The notes: a model not told the origin generated them from the sequence alone. DNA of 64,000 bases from Cristatella mucedo (GCA_009760855.2 WPIO01000025.1:5113501-5177500); one strand, 5' to 3'; counted from the stretch's first letter, positions 30,325 through 46,234 are shown. Translations and numbers: made by a program.

Positions 30325-31215
30325 GGATTAGGTCTTATCTCAGCTGGAGAATTCACAGAGTAGGTGGAAATGAAAAATGACCATCTGGTGAGCCTTTCGC
30401 AAGGGATGTCCCGTTATCCTTCTCACGAGTCCACTCCTGTTCACAGTTTATAGCTTCCCTCGTGTCTATGTTATCGTCAAGCACAAACTAGGCTGTCATT
30501 TTTATGCTGACGACACGCCGCTGTATTTGTGCTTTGATCCTAACCTTCCGTGCAGCATCCTAACCTGTCTCAGCTACCTAAGAGCGACCATTGCTTAGAG
30601 TCACCATTGGATGGAATCAAACTGACCCAAATCTAACGATGATACAACCAACTTAATAGTCATGGAAAAACTTAGTGTGACTCACAAAACTGCAGACTCA
30701 GAAACTGTAAAGCATAACTTCCCAAATAGACCCTACCAGCATGCATGTATCTCCGGTAGCGTCGAAGTGGAAATCTGTGTGTTCTCTTCACAATAACTTG
30801 TCGTCAGATTAGCACATCAGCTCCACAGTCAAGTCTCCCTACTTTAACCTACGTAATTTTGCAAAAATACAATTCGGGCTTGCTTGGATACATACACTAC
30901 CGTCAGTCTTGGTCATGGAATCGTCACACCCCGACTAGGCTTTTGTAACTCACCACTTGTAAGTCTTCATGCACTTACGATAAAAGGCTTACAATTGGTG
31001 CACAACTCGGCTGCTGTGCTTTTTTTCCGTAAACGTCGCAGCTGCCGCATTAAACCACTACTCACCAATCTATACTAGCTGCCTATCAAATTGCGTATCG
31101 ATTTTAAGATCCTGCAGCTCACCTTTAGGTACCCTAATTTTCTTGCTTCTGCTAATCTATCTGAATTATTTCACTGATGGCCTACCACCACGCTATGGGC
31201 GACGTGTTATTCAAT
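30325..31215 (+). mobile_element. L2-like LINE fragment (J), old
   Basis: Decayed + strand RT: the VPQG-VL region, HFYADDT (TTTTTATGCTGACGACACG near 30500), the LCFDPN stretch, and later LQLVHNSAAVLFFRKRRSC with RIKPLLTNLY. Many frameshifts and stops, no 3' tail. Confidence 0.85.
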
Positions 31216-32785
<1,570 letters not shown>

Positions 32786-32904
32786 GTCACAGTTTACTTG
32801 TCAAGACTGTCGGGGTTAAGCTGAAAATGTTTTTGCGTAGCTCGAGGCCAAGTGCCAACGACGAACCGCCGCGGCAGAGTCTCTGTCGTCTCAGCTCTTT
32901 TCTA

Positions 32905-35090
32905 TCAACGTCTCAACAATAAGACCATCCAAGAACTAGAAATTGTTGGTAGAGCTTGGTCTGGTCCAGTGTCTTCAAAAAGCTGCTCAACTTCCAACAA
33001 GAATCCGAGTTTGACAACAAGAAGATCTTTGAGCCGTAAAAACCTAGTTGTAATTTGTTGTCGGAGATAGTCCATGCTGTTCTCCTCTCCCTTTGCCGTG
33101 AGACCAACATCTTGAGAGAGTTCTCCAGACATCTGTATCCTTCGGCAGATTCTTTGTTCAACTGCAACTCCGCACAATTCACATCTCCCTTTGGTATCCA
33201 GTAATTATTCCTGGCACAGGTCTTCTCGAAGTCTTGACAATTCAATCTCAAGAAAGTGGAGGTCACAACAGGTGTCTTTAAAGTTAATCTTTGGGTCCGG
33301 CAGTCTTTTCTGAATGCGGTCAATCCTCTTTAAGATGCTTTACCAAAATGGCAACAGTGGCAACAATTTAAAATTCCAGATACAATGTTGGAGACTGCCA
33401 GCTTCCATTCTTGTTTCAAGTGTTCGAATTGTGTGCATAAACAGTTGCTACAAAAGACCCACAATGCTGTTCAGTCGAGCATTTATAGCTTTCACAGCCT
33501 CCACTCTTGCACTCCACCTTGTTGGAGAGTAACGTTTGACAGTGCTTTCTTCACTTCTTCCCACCTCACAATTGATCTTGAAAAGAATAAGTAGTTGCTC
33601 TCTATTGTTCCAAAAAGGCAATAAGAACGGAATTTTGACTTTCAGCATAAACTCCTGCCAGTTTTAAGCCGTGGTTATCACAGTTTACAAAAATTGCCTT
33701 CTCATTTCTGGACAGTATTCCGTTGCGGACAACCGACAAGTGGCGAGACATGACTTCTGCGATGTAGTACTGTGACCTGCTATCTTGCAAAGATATTTTG
33801 TCAGGCGATTTTTTGTCAGACATCGAGTTTGTCCAATATGAAACCCTAAATTTCTGCAGCATCTTTGACATAGATTTGAAGAAAGCCCGGGAAAGACTCT
33901 AGATTGATGACTGTTTTGTTGGAAAAGTCAACATAGAAACATCTAGTGACCTTAGACATATGATCTAGGTGTGAAACCAGGAGTTGAGTTAAACATAATT
34001 CCACAGTACTCGTTTCACCATATGTTGCAAAGTAGCTTGTGTCTGACTATGGGTGCAAGTATAGTAAGGAACAGGTTGGGTTTGAGGAGGCAGGTAAGAG
34101 TCTGGCTTTGGATTCTTTCTGGCACGGTCCAGGTATGAATGCAGAAGAGGATCATACTGAGCTAGAGGAATGAGTCCCAAGAATTTCCAATGTTTTTCCC
34201 ACCAACAAGACTCTCTTTGTGACCACGCAATGCCAGGTTTTGAGAAACCAATCAATTGATGCAGCTGAGAAATCTCTTTAAGACCACATGCCATCATTTT
34301 TTATAAGATTGTACCTCAACAGCAGTGTCTATTCCGCTTCTTTTGAGAAGTTTCCTCTCTGTTCTTTCCATGTGGTGAAAGCCGGATCTTGAGAAGGGCT
34401 GTTTTCATGGGCAATTAGTTTTTCAGGTTTCCTCTACTGGCTAAACCCATTTACGAATTCGAGTGAAGATCGGCAATTTTGGGCGGGCATGGAGAAGAGA
34501 AAACCACAGAATCAATTTGCCGAATGTTATGAGGGAGAGTACACCAGCCAGGCCCTGTTAACTTAACGCCCATTAGCAAGCTGCCTCTTGAGCCATCCTC
34601 TGCGCGTGGCTCGACTGCCTTTTCCGGCAAATGGACGTAATTTGTTCTGAAATAGGCTGGATTCTCGTAGCATCAGTTTACTTTGAAATGGCTGCGGAAA
34701 GACGAGTGAAACAGAGGTTTGGGCAAAATACAGCTAGTCACTATCATCAGAGTCAGCACTTGGGTAATTGTATTACATTCGGCATCTTCCACTCTTGCGG
34801 TAGGGCTTGCACCCCTTGGTCCAAATGGTGACTGTCTTCGTCTGCACAAAGGAAGCTTCTTGTTTCATAAGGCTTTCACATAGACGAGTGCTTGTTTCTC
34901 CAGTGTCGTTACGCTTTCTTTCTTCACTTTTTTCCTCCTGTTCCCTATTCTTATCTTGGTCTCCGTCCTGCTTGTTTTCTTCCTCAAACTGCTCTTCCTT
35001 TTTCTTTCTGTGATTGTCAGCATTTTCGTGGTGTTTTCCTGTGTCTTCAGTGTTCTTCAGCTTTTCCTCCCTCAAGAGACCTTCCATTGC
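32905..35090 (-). pseudogene. hAT-type transposase relic, ZMYM/DUF4371 (TTF zinc finger) class
   Basis: Read on the minus strand from right to left. An acidic/basic N-terminal stretch (KKKEEQFEEENKQDGD) comes first, then a TTF-like region with HENSPSQDPAFTTWKEQRGN near 34400. Next are KFLGLIPLAQYDPLLHSYLD (the DUF4371 NFLGLIxxLAxYDPVLxxHL motif), VMSRHLSVVRNGILS, FVNCDNHGLKLAGVYAES (the HCxxHxLNL motif, with Cys-Asp-Asn-His) and YSPTRWSARVEAVKAINARL (the TRW motif). These are the landmarks of domesticated and mobile ZMYM1/ZMYM5-like hAT proteins. Frameshifts and stops break the frame at least four times, so it is dead. No terminal repeats were found. Confidence 0.8.
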
Positions 35091-36344
<1,254 letters not shown>

Positions 36345-36502
36345 TATATATTTATAATTCATTTGTATAGTGCTCTCAGAGAATTTAATCATTATTCAGG
36401 CGCTTCACACATGCCTCAGAGCTTGAGCCCACGACCTCAGCCAGACCTTGGTCGGGGCGAGCACCTTAACAACTGGACCAAACCAGCTCAGTAGCTGCAG
36501 GC
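36345..36502 (-). repeat. SINE-B copy
   Basis: The minus strand has GAGCTGGTTTGGTCCAGTTG, GTCGTGGGCTCAAGCTCTGA, then GTGAAGCGCCTGAATAATGA and CACTATACAAATGAATTATA. Same fusion structure as at 29505-29655, with about 10-15% difference by eye. Confidence 0.8.
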
Positions 36503-37212
36503 TCAGCTGAACTGAGGTAAAAGCTTTTACAATCTGACGGTAACTAGCGGCCAGAATGAAAGGGATAAGGGCAACGTGTGGCTTGAGCATCAAGACAGGT
36601 ACTAGTAAATATAGCAGCTGGGACAATTACCGAACTCTTAACCGCCTTTTGCTTGAAGCAGACATGCAATCGGCAGCTGGGTAGCCTTAGCAACTCAGCT
36701 CCTGGAAAACTAATAAATATGCGTTCCCTTCGGCCGGGCCGAAGCGGCTCTAGCGGAAGCGCCTCACGCAGTCGATAAGCCAGCCTTAGAAGTTACCGAA
36801 TCCATTGAACGACTGACACAGAATTCTATAAACGCCGAAATAGCTCGAAGTTTGATTCAACGGAACACATGCGACGTCAGCAAGCACCGTAGCGGGCACA
36901 CGACCGCTGTGCCCGGCGCCCCCGCGGCAACTCACTCTCTGGGTACGCTTGTCCCGCCTCCCTTCAAAGAAGCAGCAGAGCCCCTTCCAAGAAACGGTCC
37001 GGTACGTCAAAGTCTTGCTAAGCGCCCCCCCCCCCCGAGCTGCAGCCGAGTAGCCGCAGCATCTCAGCTCCTGGTTGCATCTCGGATCCAAATAGCGAAC
37101 GGTTAAGAGCTCGGCAATCGTCTCAGCTACTGTATAGACGATGACTAGTACCTGGCTTGTTGCACACGCCGCACGCAGCTCTGACCTCTTTGCTGCTGGC
37201 AGCTAGATAGCG
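36503..37212. other. CpG-rich spacer with a hairpin, no gene recognised
   Basis: TTCGGCCGGGCCGAA near 36728 is a perfect hairpin. A run of ten or more C occurs at about 37026. No family recognised in the frames at 36786-37106. Confidence 0.4.
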
Positions 37213-37736
37213 CCGGACTTGAGAATCTTGTCGCTCACTTTTAGGTCACTTCATTCTTTGGCTCCAGCCTATCTCTCAGATATACTCCCCCAACAGGCCA
37301 AGCATCGTACCACTCGCTTTTCGGAATCCAACAGTCTACAAATACCCCGTACAAACCTCAAATTCTTTGGAGACCATGCATTTAGTTCGTATGCTCCCAA
37401 AGCCTCGAACTCCCTCCCGACCTGCGTCAGAACATCCCCTGACCTGATCACATTTAAAAGGAACCTAAAAACACACCTATTTGGGACCGCATTTAGTGGG
37501 TCCCTGTGATTCGTCCTTGATGTGCTAATGCGTGCTGACACCGTGCATGCTGCCACTAACCACATTTGCATGCTGACCCTGTGCATGTCACCCCTAACCA
37601 TGTTATTCATTTTGTTTGTTTATCAAGCATGATTTTTACTAACGATTCAATTGCATTTCACTTTGCAGCAAATGTAAAGCGTCTAGAGAGAGATTAAGTT
37701 CTCTGAGGGCGCTTTATCAAGTGCATTATTATTATT
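37213..37736 (+). mobile_element. L2-like LINE, 3' end copy (K)
   Basis: The + strand carries [40 protein letters not shown], the complete 3' UTR and the tail ending CAAGTGCATTATTATTATTG. The 97-codon end of the RT frame is open. Young and 5'-truncated. Confidence 0.9.
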
Positions 37737-39564
37737 GAAAGGCTTTTATCTCAACTCAGCTACGCCTGCTGCTCAGATTTCCCATTTCTATCGGTCGATC
37801 GCCTTTCGAGCCTATCGCCAATTTGCGGCTCGCAATGCGGTTGTTTTTTTTATGCTTTCATTTCTTCGGCTACTTTGGCACATAGCAATTTCTAGCGTGA
37901 GTAACGAGTGCAACTTTCGGCCCACGACAAGGGCAAGGCCGTTTGTATCCCAGACTGACAAGGGCACGGCCGTTTCGCATCGGTCGACCGAATGGCAGGA
38001 CATACCAGGCGTACGGCTGAATCCAGGCACTCCTATCCGGCATACATTTTATCAGTCGCTCATATTTCTATTTCACACGGGCTTCTTGCTTCATTAGGGC
38101 GGGCTAACCGAGATCTGCCAGCCTCGTTTTCACGGAACCTTTAGAATGAGATCTGTGCGGGCCGCCTGTCGGTCGTAGGGTGGCAGTCGCGTTAGGGTCA
38201 GGGTTCACCTCAGGAGCCGCCTTGCCCAAGCGCTCGAGAGACGCCTTACGGAGTGGGCGTAGCTCGTGCGTATAGCCATTCCGCATCACTGCGTCGCTGA
38301 ACATCTGGTACACTGGCCTCCAGGTGATGGTGTGAAGTCCATGGTTAGCTGCTGAGCTGTCGCTGGCAGTTAGCTGCTGGACCGAAGTTTGCCGGCACTC
38401 TGTCCACCGATAGTCCACCGATAGTCCACCGATAGTTGTGACCTACCGATCGCTTAGCTTCAGGAGCCCGAATCATCGCTCATTGGTGATGGCTTGTGGA
38501 GGATGTGAACGCGATGCCCTTCAAGTTCAGAAGTCGGGTTCGTGTACCAAGCGCTGGCTTTAGTCCGCGACTTCTCGGAAAACTGTAGTGGTAGGCGGGT
38601 CGTAGGTTCGACGTTCGAGATTGCATTCGCATATTGCCGAGCCGCAACGAGTCGCCAGTACTGCTATTGTGTCATCTGCATCTCATGTAGTCGCAATGAC
38701 GAACGCCTTACATTTCGTTTTACATCACTGTGTGGGGATGCTTCATTACCTTGTACTCATGGGTTGAGTCATGGGACTCGCGTTCACTGACTCGCCGACC
38801 TCCCGTGCTCAAAAGGATATTGACGCTCGCCGACGCGAGAATTACCTGACGAGGAGTCTGACATGTTGGTAATGACCACTATCTTTGAACAACATGTCCT
38901 AGGCATATGCAAAGGGGGCACCCGAAGTCAAGCTCGATCAATCAATCAATCGATCGATCAATCACTCAACGCTCGGGCGAGAAACAGTATATATGGACGT
39001 AGTTACACTCTCGACATGTCTTATAGACTTCTCTTTGTGAATCCAAATGGACGGCAGGTCTGCAGTATCTAGACCGATTAGGGCTTGATTCTGTAAAAAA
39101 AGGTGGTAAGAAAATTGTCAGTAAAGCATGTGTATTGGTTTTCAACCGGTCTTTAACGTGTAACTCCAAGATGGCAGTCAGCATAGTTGATTTATATGCA
39201 ATTCCCTCACTGTTAAAACATTTCTGTTCCTTGCATTTTAATGGTGACGGTTGATGTGGCCTCTAGTTACTGGAGCACGTGCATCAACAGTCAGTGTGAA
39301 GGGTAGCTAAGTGACACCGAAATTCAATGAGGCAAAAATCCGAGATTTTGACAGTTACTAGTGAAGTAAAATAAGTACTAGATGCTTGCTCTATACTGAC
39401 TGTCACATGGGCCATCAAGTTGCATTAAACCGGTACCTGACCCATCAAAATATGTGGTATGTAAAAATGTCAGTAACACAGTCCTGAGGTTCTCACAATG
39501 ACTAGGAATAAATCATTCACCGTTTTGTTGCTCAATGCCAACGTCGCCCTCCGACTATGCAGAT
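37737..39564. other. Intergenic, CpG-rich on the left; minor repeats only
   Basis: GACAAGGGCAAGGCCGTTT recurs as GACAAGGGCACGGCCGTTT (about 37925 and 37958). An 11-bp unit TCCACCGATAG is repeated three times at 38401-38436, and ATCA/ATCG tetramers occur at about 38936-38965. No gene recognised; the minus frame at 38104-38418 is unassigned. Confidence 0.5.
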
Positions 39565-40697
39565 AACAATAATAATAATCATAATGCACTTGATAAAGCA
39601 CCCTCAGAGAACTCAATCTCTCTCTAGGTGCTTTACATTTGCTGCAAAGGGAAATGCAATTGAATGGTGAGTAATTTCATGCTTGATAAACAAACAAAAT
39701 GAATAACATGGTTAGGGGTGACATGCACAGGGTTAGCATGCAAATGTGGTTAGTGGCAGCATGCACGGTGTCAGCATGCATAAGCACACGAAGGACGAAT
39801 CACAGGGGCCCACTAAATGCTGTCCTAAATAGGTGTTTTAAGTTATTTTTAAATGTGGTGAGGTCAGGGGATGTTCTGACGCAAGTCAGAGGGAGTTCCA
39901 GGCTTTGGGAGCATACGAACTAAATGCACGGTCTCCAAAGGATTTAAGATTTGTACGAGGTATTGGTAGACTGTTGGATTCCGAAAAGCGGGTATTACGA
40001 TACTTGGCCTGATGGAAGAGTATATCTGAGAGATAGGCTGGAGCCAAAGAATGAAGTGGCCTAAAAGTGAGCGACAAAACCTTGAAGTCAATCCGTTGCT
40101 TGACTGGTAGCCAGTGCAGGTCGGCGAGAAGGGGTGTGCTGTGGCAACTTCGATGCTCATGACAGACAAGCCTAGCTGCGGAGTTTTGCACCAGCTGCAA
40201 TCGCCTGACCTCACATGCCGATAGGCCAGTAAGCAAGTGAGTTGCAGAAGTCGAGACGGGATGTCACAAATGCATGGACCAACTTAGACGTGGTATCCTT
40301 ATCTAAATAAGCCCAAATTTTAGCAATGTTATGAAGCTGAAAATAGGCAGATTTGACTGTGGAGCTGATATGGTCGTCTAACGAGAGGTCGTTTTGGAAC
40401 ATGACACCTAGATTTTGAGCTGATTCAACAGGAGATATGTTGGCAGAGCCAATTTTGAGCTAACAAGAATAACTAGTAAGTTAGTTTTATTGTCGTTTAG
40501 TTTTAGAAAATTTGCTGCCATCCATGTGTGGATTTCATCAGTACATGCAGCAAGTGAGTCGAGATAATTTGAGGTGCTCGAAGGCTGGGAGGGCTCAAAG
40601 CAAAGGTACAACTGTGTGTCATCCGCATAGAAGTGAAAGCCCAGGTTGTGCTTGGCAGTCACATCAGCAAGAGGGAGAGTATAAACAGTGAAAAGAA

Positions 40698-40873
40698 AAA
40701 AATCCTAGCTGATTAAACAGCCTCTTTTTGTATAGCGACAGAAGAGCCTTTACGGCTATCACCACCGCTTGCAGTGACGATAAAGGATTGCCCACTGCAG
40801 AAATCGAACCCACGACCTCGGGACCGAGGTCGTGAAAGCAACCGCCTTACCTAGTGTGCCATCACGGCTCACC
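40698..40873 (-). repeat. tRNA-derived SINE, family A, inserted in LINE L with target duplication
   Basis: The minus strand starts GGTGAGCCGTGATGGCACAC (A-box region), has GTCGTGGGTTCGATTTCTGC (B box), then GCAATCCTTTATCGTCACTG and AGGCTCTTCTGTCGCTATAC, ending in CAGCTAG plus a T-rich tail. It splits the RT domain, with direct flanks AAAAGAA on both sides (40691-40697 and 40874-40880). The uninterrupted target is visible at 60794-60805 in copy T. Confidence 0.92.
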
Positions 40874-41027
40874 AAAAGAACCGGACCTAGCATGGAGCCC
40901 TGAGGTACCCCATATTTCAGAGGTACCTCAGATGATCTATGTCCATTCACGAAAATACTCTGGAGTCTCCCACTGAGATAGGACCTGAACCATTGCAGAG
41001 CACTGTCAGTGATGCCGAGTCGAGATG

Positions 41028-41397
41028 ACCCTTAAATCCTGTGGAGACTGTGCATTTAGTTCATATGCTCCCAAAGCCTGGAACTCCCTCCCGACCTGCG
41101 TCAGAACATCCCCTGACCTGACCACATTTAAAAGGAACCTAAAAACACACCTATTTAGGACAGCATTTAGTGGGTCCCTGTGATTCGTCCTTGATGTGCT
41201 TATGCGTGCTGACACTGTGCATGCTGCCACTAACCACGTTTGCATGCTGACCCTGTGCATGTCACCCCTAACCATATTATTCATTTCGTTTGTTTTTCAA
41301 GCATGATTTTACTTACCATTCAATTGCATTTCACTTTGCAGCAAATGTAAAGCGCCTAGAGAGAGATTAGGTTCTCTGAGGGCGCTTTATCAAGTGA

Positions 41398-41429
<32 letters not shown>

Positions 41430-41430
41430 G
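41028..41430 (+). mobile_element. L2-like LINE, truncated copy (M) nested in LINE L, opposite strand
   Basis: The + strand has CTTAAATCCTGTGGAGACTG, the end of the RT frame, the 3' UTR and (ATT)n of about 11 units ending at 41429. It lies inside the RT region of LINE L. The flanks share ATGA (41024-41027 before, 41429-41432 after), consistent with a short target duplication in the ancestral CGAGATGAGAGG seen in copy T. Confidence 0.88.
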
Positions 41431-43376
41431 ACAGGTGCTCTAGAAGAACTTTGTGATCGATAGTATCAAAAGATGCCGAAAGATCAAGCAAAACAAGCAG
41501 AGACACTCTACCCATGTCTGCATTCCTACGTAGGTCGTAGTATACCCTAAGCATTGCTGTCTCTGTGTAGTGATTAGCTCTAAAGCCAGACTGGAACTTA
41601 CTAGCAAGGTGTGAGGTTTCGATATAGGAGGAGTTCAGCTGGTCTGCCACGACCCGTTCCAGTGTCTTTGATAGGAATGGTAGAAGGGAGACTGGGCAGT
41701 AGTTGCTCAAGTTCTCTTGGTCTAGTGTCGCTTTCTTGAGAAGTGGCCTGACTACAGCTCTTTAGAAAGGTGCTGGGACATGACCTGAGGCTAATGACAT
41801 ATTAATGATGATAGTTATGCTTGGCAGCAGCAGATCAATACAGTTTAGGAGCAGGACAGTGGGAATAGGGTCCAGAGGACTTGTTGTCTTCTTTGATTGA
41901 GATACGAACTTCAGGACTAGATCACGAGTGACCTGCTTAAATGCAGACATTGAGGTGCAGCCAGGAATCAGGGAACAGCATTCTAGTGGGGATGTCATCG
42001 TAGGGATGGACTCCCTGATCTTGTCTATCTTCTGCACAAAGAATCGAGAGAAGCGATCGGCTAGATCATCACAAGGGTCATCAGCTAAGGAGCTAATCTG
42101 GGAGCGGTTGAGGAGATGGTTTATCGTCATCAGCATTTTTGGATTGTGCATCTGTGATTCAACAATGTTTTTATAGAAGCTAGACTTGGCCGTTGCTAGG
42201 ATCGATTGGTACGACCTACAGTAGTCCTCGTATGCCTGTCGATGGACAGTCAGTCCAGATCTTGTGCATGCTTTTTCAAGCTTGTGCTTAGTAGACCTGG
42301 CTAGTTTAATGTCTGTGGTAAACCATAGGCCGTCTGGGCGAGGGCACACAGTGTGCTTTGTCAGAGGTGCAAACTCGTCGAGCGTGTCAGCTAGTGTCGT
42401 GTTGTAGCTATCTACCAACGATAACAGGTCGGAGGGAGGACTGAGCAGCAGAGGTGAAGCAGATATTTTTGCACGGACAGCATCGATGTCAAGGGTCTTG
42501 AGGTTTCGCGATTCACAGGTTATTTTAGAGGAGGTGGGCACACACTGTAGATTGAATGAGATCTGCAAGTGGTCAGATAAGCAGGATTTGGTAATAATTG
42601 GTGATGACAAAGTGCAGTTGTATGAGAAAATCTGGTTGAGTGTGTGACCGTTGATAGGAGTAGGGCCGTGCACATGAGCCACAAGAGATAATGAGTCAGT
42701 CAATGCACGAAACTCGGTGCTGAAAGAGTCAGATAAGTTATCAAAAAGAAGGATTTGGTACCTGGTGAGCGATAGACTACTGCCACTATCGGTAGCTTTT
42801 TTTCGGATGAGACTAAGACAATTGATTCAAAAGACTGCTTCGAAGGTACTGCAAATGGCTTGAAGTTGAATTTCGAGCACACGATAACAGCAACTCTTCC
42901 TCCAGTTTTGATTGATATAGGGGTGTGAAAGAACGAGAAACCAGATGGAGTAGCATCTTTAATTGTCGGACAGTTTATCGATTTTAGCCAAGTTTCAGTG
43001 AGGGCGAGCCGGTCGATACCATTTTCAGAAATAAGGTCGCTCATAACCAGAGGTGTATTGCACATAGAGCGAGGATTCCAAAGGCAAGCATTAAGTCTGG
43101 CCGATGGAGTTACACCAGGCCTGATGACCACTAAGTTAGAGAGATTTACAGTGACGCATGTGGGGGAGCGTCCTGAGTGGCTCGAGACGATGCTAGGAAT
43201 ACCAAACGAGCGGGTACTCAGCTCAAAGTTCCTGCCCAACGAGCGGCGTCTGACCTGGCGGTTCCTGCCACCTCAGTGGCTACGGGGTGCTTTTCTTTTG
43301 TTGATGCATAGTTCATGAATCTTAGCAACAACATTACTATCTAGGAATGCATTTGATGTATGCACGGGTTCAGGTA

Positions 43377-44865
43377 AAATAATAATAAGACATTTGTACA
43401 GCACCTCCAGAGAACTACAATTTTCTCTGGGCAATTTACAATTTACATGCTGTAATGGAAGTATATCAATTGTTTAGAGATAAAATGCACAGAATCAGCA
43501 CGCATGAGCACACACGGGAGAATTCGCACGGAGCCAGCAGATGCTATGAGGAACTTATGCATTTTTGCTTCTTTTTAAATGTCGTAAAGTCAAGGGATGT
43601 CTCGATGTCAGTCGGATGTGGGATTCCAGGTTTGGGTGTATATGAACTAAAGGAACAGTCTGCAAAGGATTTGAGGTGGGTTCTGCACATAGCTTCACAA
43701 CTTGAGTCAGAAGAGTGGGTATTAATATGCCTAGCCTGATTAGGAAGTACTTCGGATAGGCAGGCTGGAGCAAGAGTATGAAGTGACCTAAAAGTGAGTG
43801 ACAAGCCTTGAAGTTGATTGCTGCTTGATTGGGAGCTACTCCGACGTTCATGAAAGGCAAGCCGAGCTGCCGAGGTTTGCACCAACTGCAAGCATCTTAT
43901 TGCACAGGCCAATATACCTGCAAGCAGACAGTTACAGAAGACGAGACAAGATATAACAAATGCATGGACCGACTTGTATGTGGTATCCGTATCTAAGCAG
44001 GCCCGAATTTCTGCAATGTTGTGTTGATTAAAGTAGGTAGACTTTTAGTGGAGTTTTTGTGGTCGTTTAGTGAAGTGTCACTTTGGAATAGAACAATAAG
44101 ATTTTGTGCAGATGCAACAGGAGATTCGCTGGCTGAGCCCATTTTGAGGTATAGGTTTCCCACTTCTGAGTAAGACTAAGTTTGCCGCTAATTAGTAGGT
44201 TGATTCATTGTCATTCAACGAGTGACTGAGGAAGAGTTTGCTGCCATTCAATTGCGAATGTCAGTAATGCATGTAGCAAGGGAGCTGAGCGAGTTTGATG
44301 TGCTGGAAGGTAGGGAGGGATCAAGGCACAGCTGTGTGTCATTTACATAGATACAAAAGCTCAAATTGTGTTTGATTATTACATCAGCAAGAGGTAGGGT
44401 ATACACTACGGAAATAAGTAGCCTAAGCACAGTGCCCTAGGGTAACCCATACTTTAGAGGCTCCTCGCATGATTGTTGCCTGTTCATATCAATGCTCTGG
44501 AATCTCTCGCTGAGATAGGACCTAAACCACTGCATTATCAGTGCCAGTAATTCCCTGGGCGAGATAAGAGGTGCTCGAGATGGGCTCGGTGATAAATGGT
44601 ATCAAACGCTGCCGAGAGATCCAGTAAAAGAAGTTGGGAGACTACCTAAGTCTGCATTCGCAGTAAGGTTGTTATTCACTCACAGCAATTGTGACTCTGT
44701 GTATCAGTTAGCTCTAAAACCTGTCTACAACTTACTTTCGAAGTTTTAAGTTTTGATGTACGAGTTGAGTCGGTGTGCCACTACTCGTTCTAGTGTCTTT
44801 CATATGAATGGCAGTAGGGAGACTGTGCGAAAATTGGTCAAGTTCTCTTGGTCTAATGTTGGTTT
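43377..44865 (-). mobile_element. L2-like LINE copy (N), older, abutting copy L head to tail
   Basis: The minus strand has an (ATT)n-type tail at 43378-43388, 3' UTR, decayed C-terminal region (LQLVQTSAARLAFHERRSSS) and RT traces (VYTLPLADVIIKHNLSFCIY). Multiple stops. Its tail meets the 5' end of LINE L within about 10 bp. Confidence 0.82.
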
Positions 44866-46234
44866 CTAATGGAGGACAGCAGCAGATCATCGATGAATTG
44901 CAGAGAGAAAACCGTGTGTTTAGGGTCTAGAGGGCTAGCATTCTTCATTGACCGGGGGATTAACTTCGAAATATTTTATGCCTGGAAGATCCATTATCGG
45001 TGGATCAGTGCCAACATGAGGAGGATGATTGTAAAAAGCAGCCAGCATTTGTGACAGAAGCTGACATTTTTTCACAGTAGACTTTTTAATTTAGCTTTTG
45101 TTTGATGCTTTCTTGCATCAGTATATGAATGTAGGTAGGTAGCTACAGCAATGCAACTACCAATGCACTAGCAGAATGGTAAGTCCATACTTCTGCACCC
45201 TTCTTTTGCTAGTTGGTGCTGGCCAATTGGAAGAAACCTTGTGAAATTACTGTATATAAGTGCTAATGAATAAATTCACTCTGTTGCTCGAAATTGGAAA
45301 TTGAATTTGATATAAAACTAAAGTACTCCCTACGTCCGATGTCCCGTAAATGGAACTCACAGCTGAATTTCTAGCCCGTGCTGACCAACGAAAAGACAGC
45401 CGAAAGAATATAACTGCAAATAGAAAAGTGACTCTCGTAGTTAAAAATTAAGTTTTATTGAAAAAAGACCAAATTTAGAAAAATTATCACACTTGATCAG
45501 GTTCTAAACTTTTTTCCCAATTCATCAAGAATAAAAGAGAGGTAAGTGCATAGATCAAATGCTCAGCTATCGAAACAAGAACGTGAAAACAAACTTCACA
45601 GAAAGCCACTGCCTGTCTCGCCACCAAACCTCAACGAAAATGGGATTTTTAAAACTCAAAGGCAACATATATTATTTAATTTTTTGTTCCAAAACAGATT
45701 TTGGTACATCATGAGGGAACTGCAAGAATGCCGGTCAGTGAGGTGGGCTCACCTGGCCGGATGCCACTCGGACTTGGCTTCCAAACCGAAGGTGGAGTTT
45801 GCCGTGACTGTTTGAGGCTATAGACTAGTATTCATACAATCCAAGTGCCCGTAAGGATAGTTGTGTGGAAAGATTTTGGTTCTGCATAAAAAGGGCACTA
45901 TCACTTGGCCATGTTAGGCTAGGATATAGGGGAACGGAAATATGGGCTAAAAAATTTGCTTAGAGGCTGCTCAAGCTCAATCATTGAGCCATCGAGTTCA
46001 CCTCTCTAAATCACTTGCTCTGTAGTAACAGCATTTAAGCTAAATGGAGAATTGAGATCCACTAGATCATAACTAAATCGATAAGATACCACCATTCGCA
46101 TTCATTACTTATCGTATGGGGCATGTAAGCATTCTCTCCAATAGACCTGCTGTGCAGCTTAAATTGCCGAGCTTTGTGATTTATGCGAATACGTGATATT
46201 GTTTTGCTGAATTTATTTTCTGGTTTCAAGTTGC
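44866..46234. other. Region upstream of the SLC17A5-like gene
   Basis: No repeat or gene recognised. May contain an upstream non-coding or N-terminal exon of the transporter; I see no supported promoter element. Confidence 0.4.

Larger units (their letters stand above)
39565..43372 (-). mobile_element. L2/CR1-like LINE, most complete copy (L), interrupted twice
   Basis: Read on the minus strand. An AP-like endonuclease comes first: NACLWNPRSMCNT, LTETWLKS, GGRVAVIVCSKF, VVYRSPG and later CLSDHLQISF, whose SDH is the catalytic triad end. Then a linker and the RT domain with [63 protein letters not shown] and [13 protein letters not shown]. Then the C-terminal part, 3' UTR and (ATT)n-type tail. 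The frame is broken by frameshifts and two insertions: a SINE (40698-40873) and another LINE copy (about 41028-41430). A conserved ORF1 was not seen. Confidence 0.92.
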
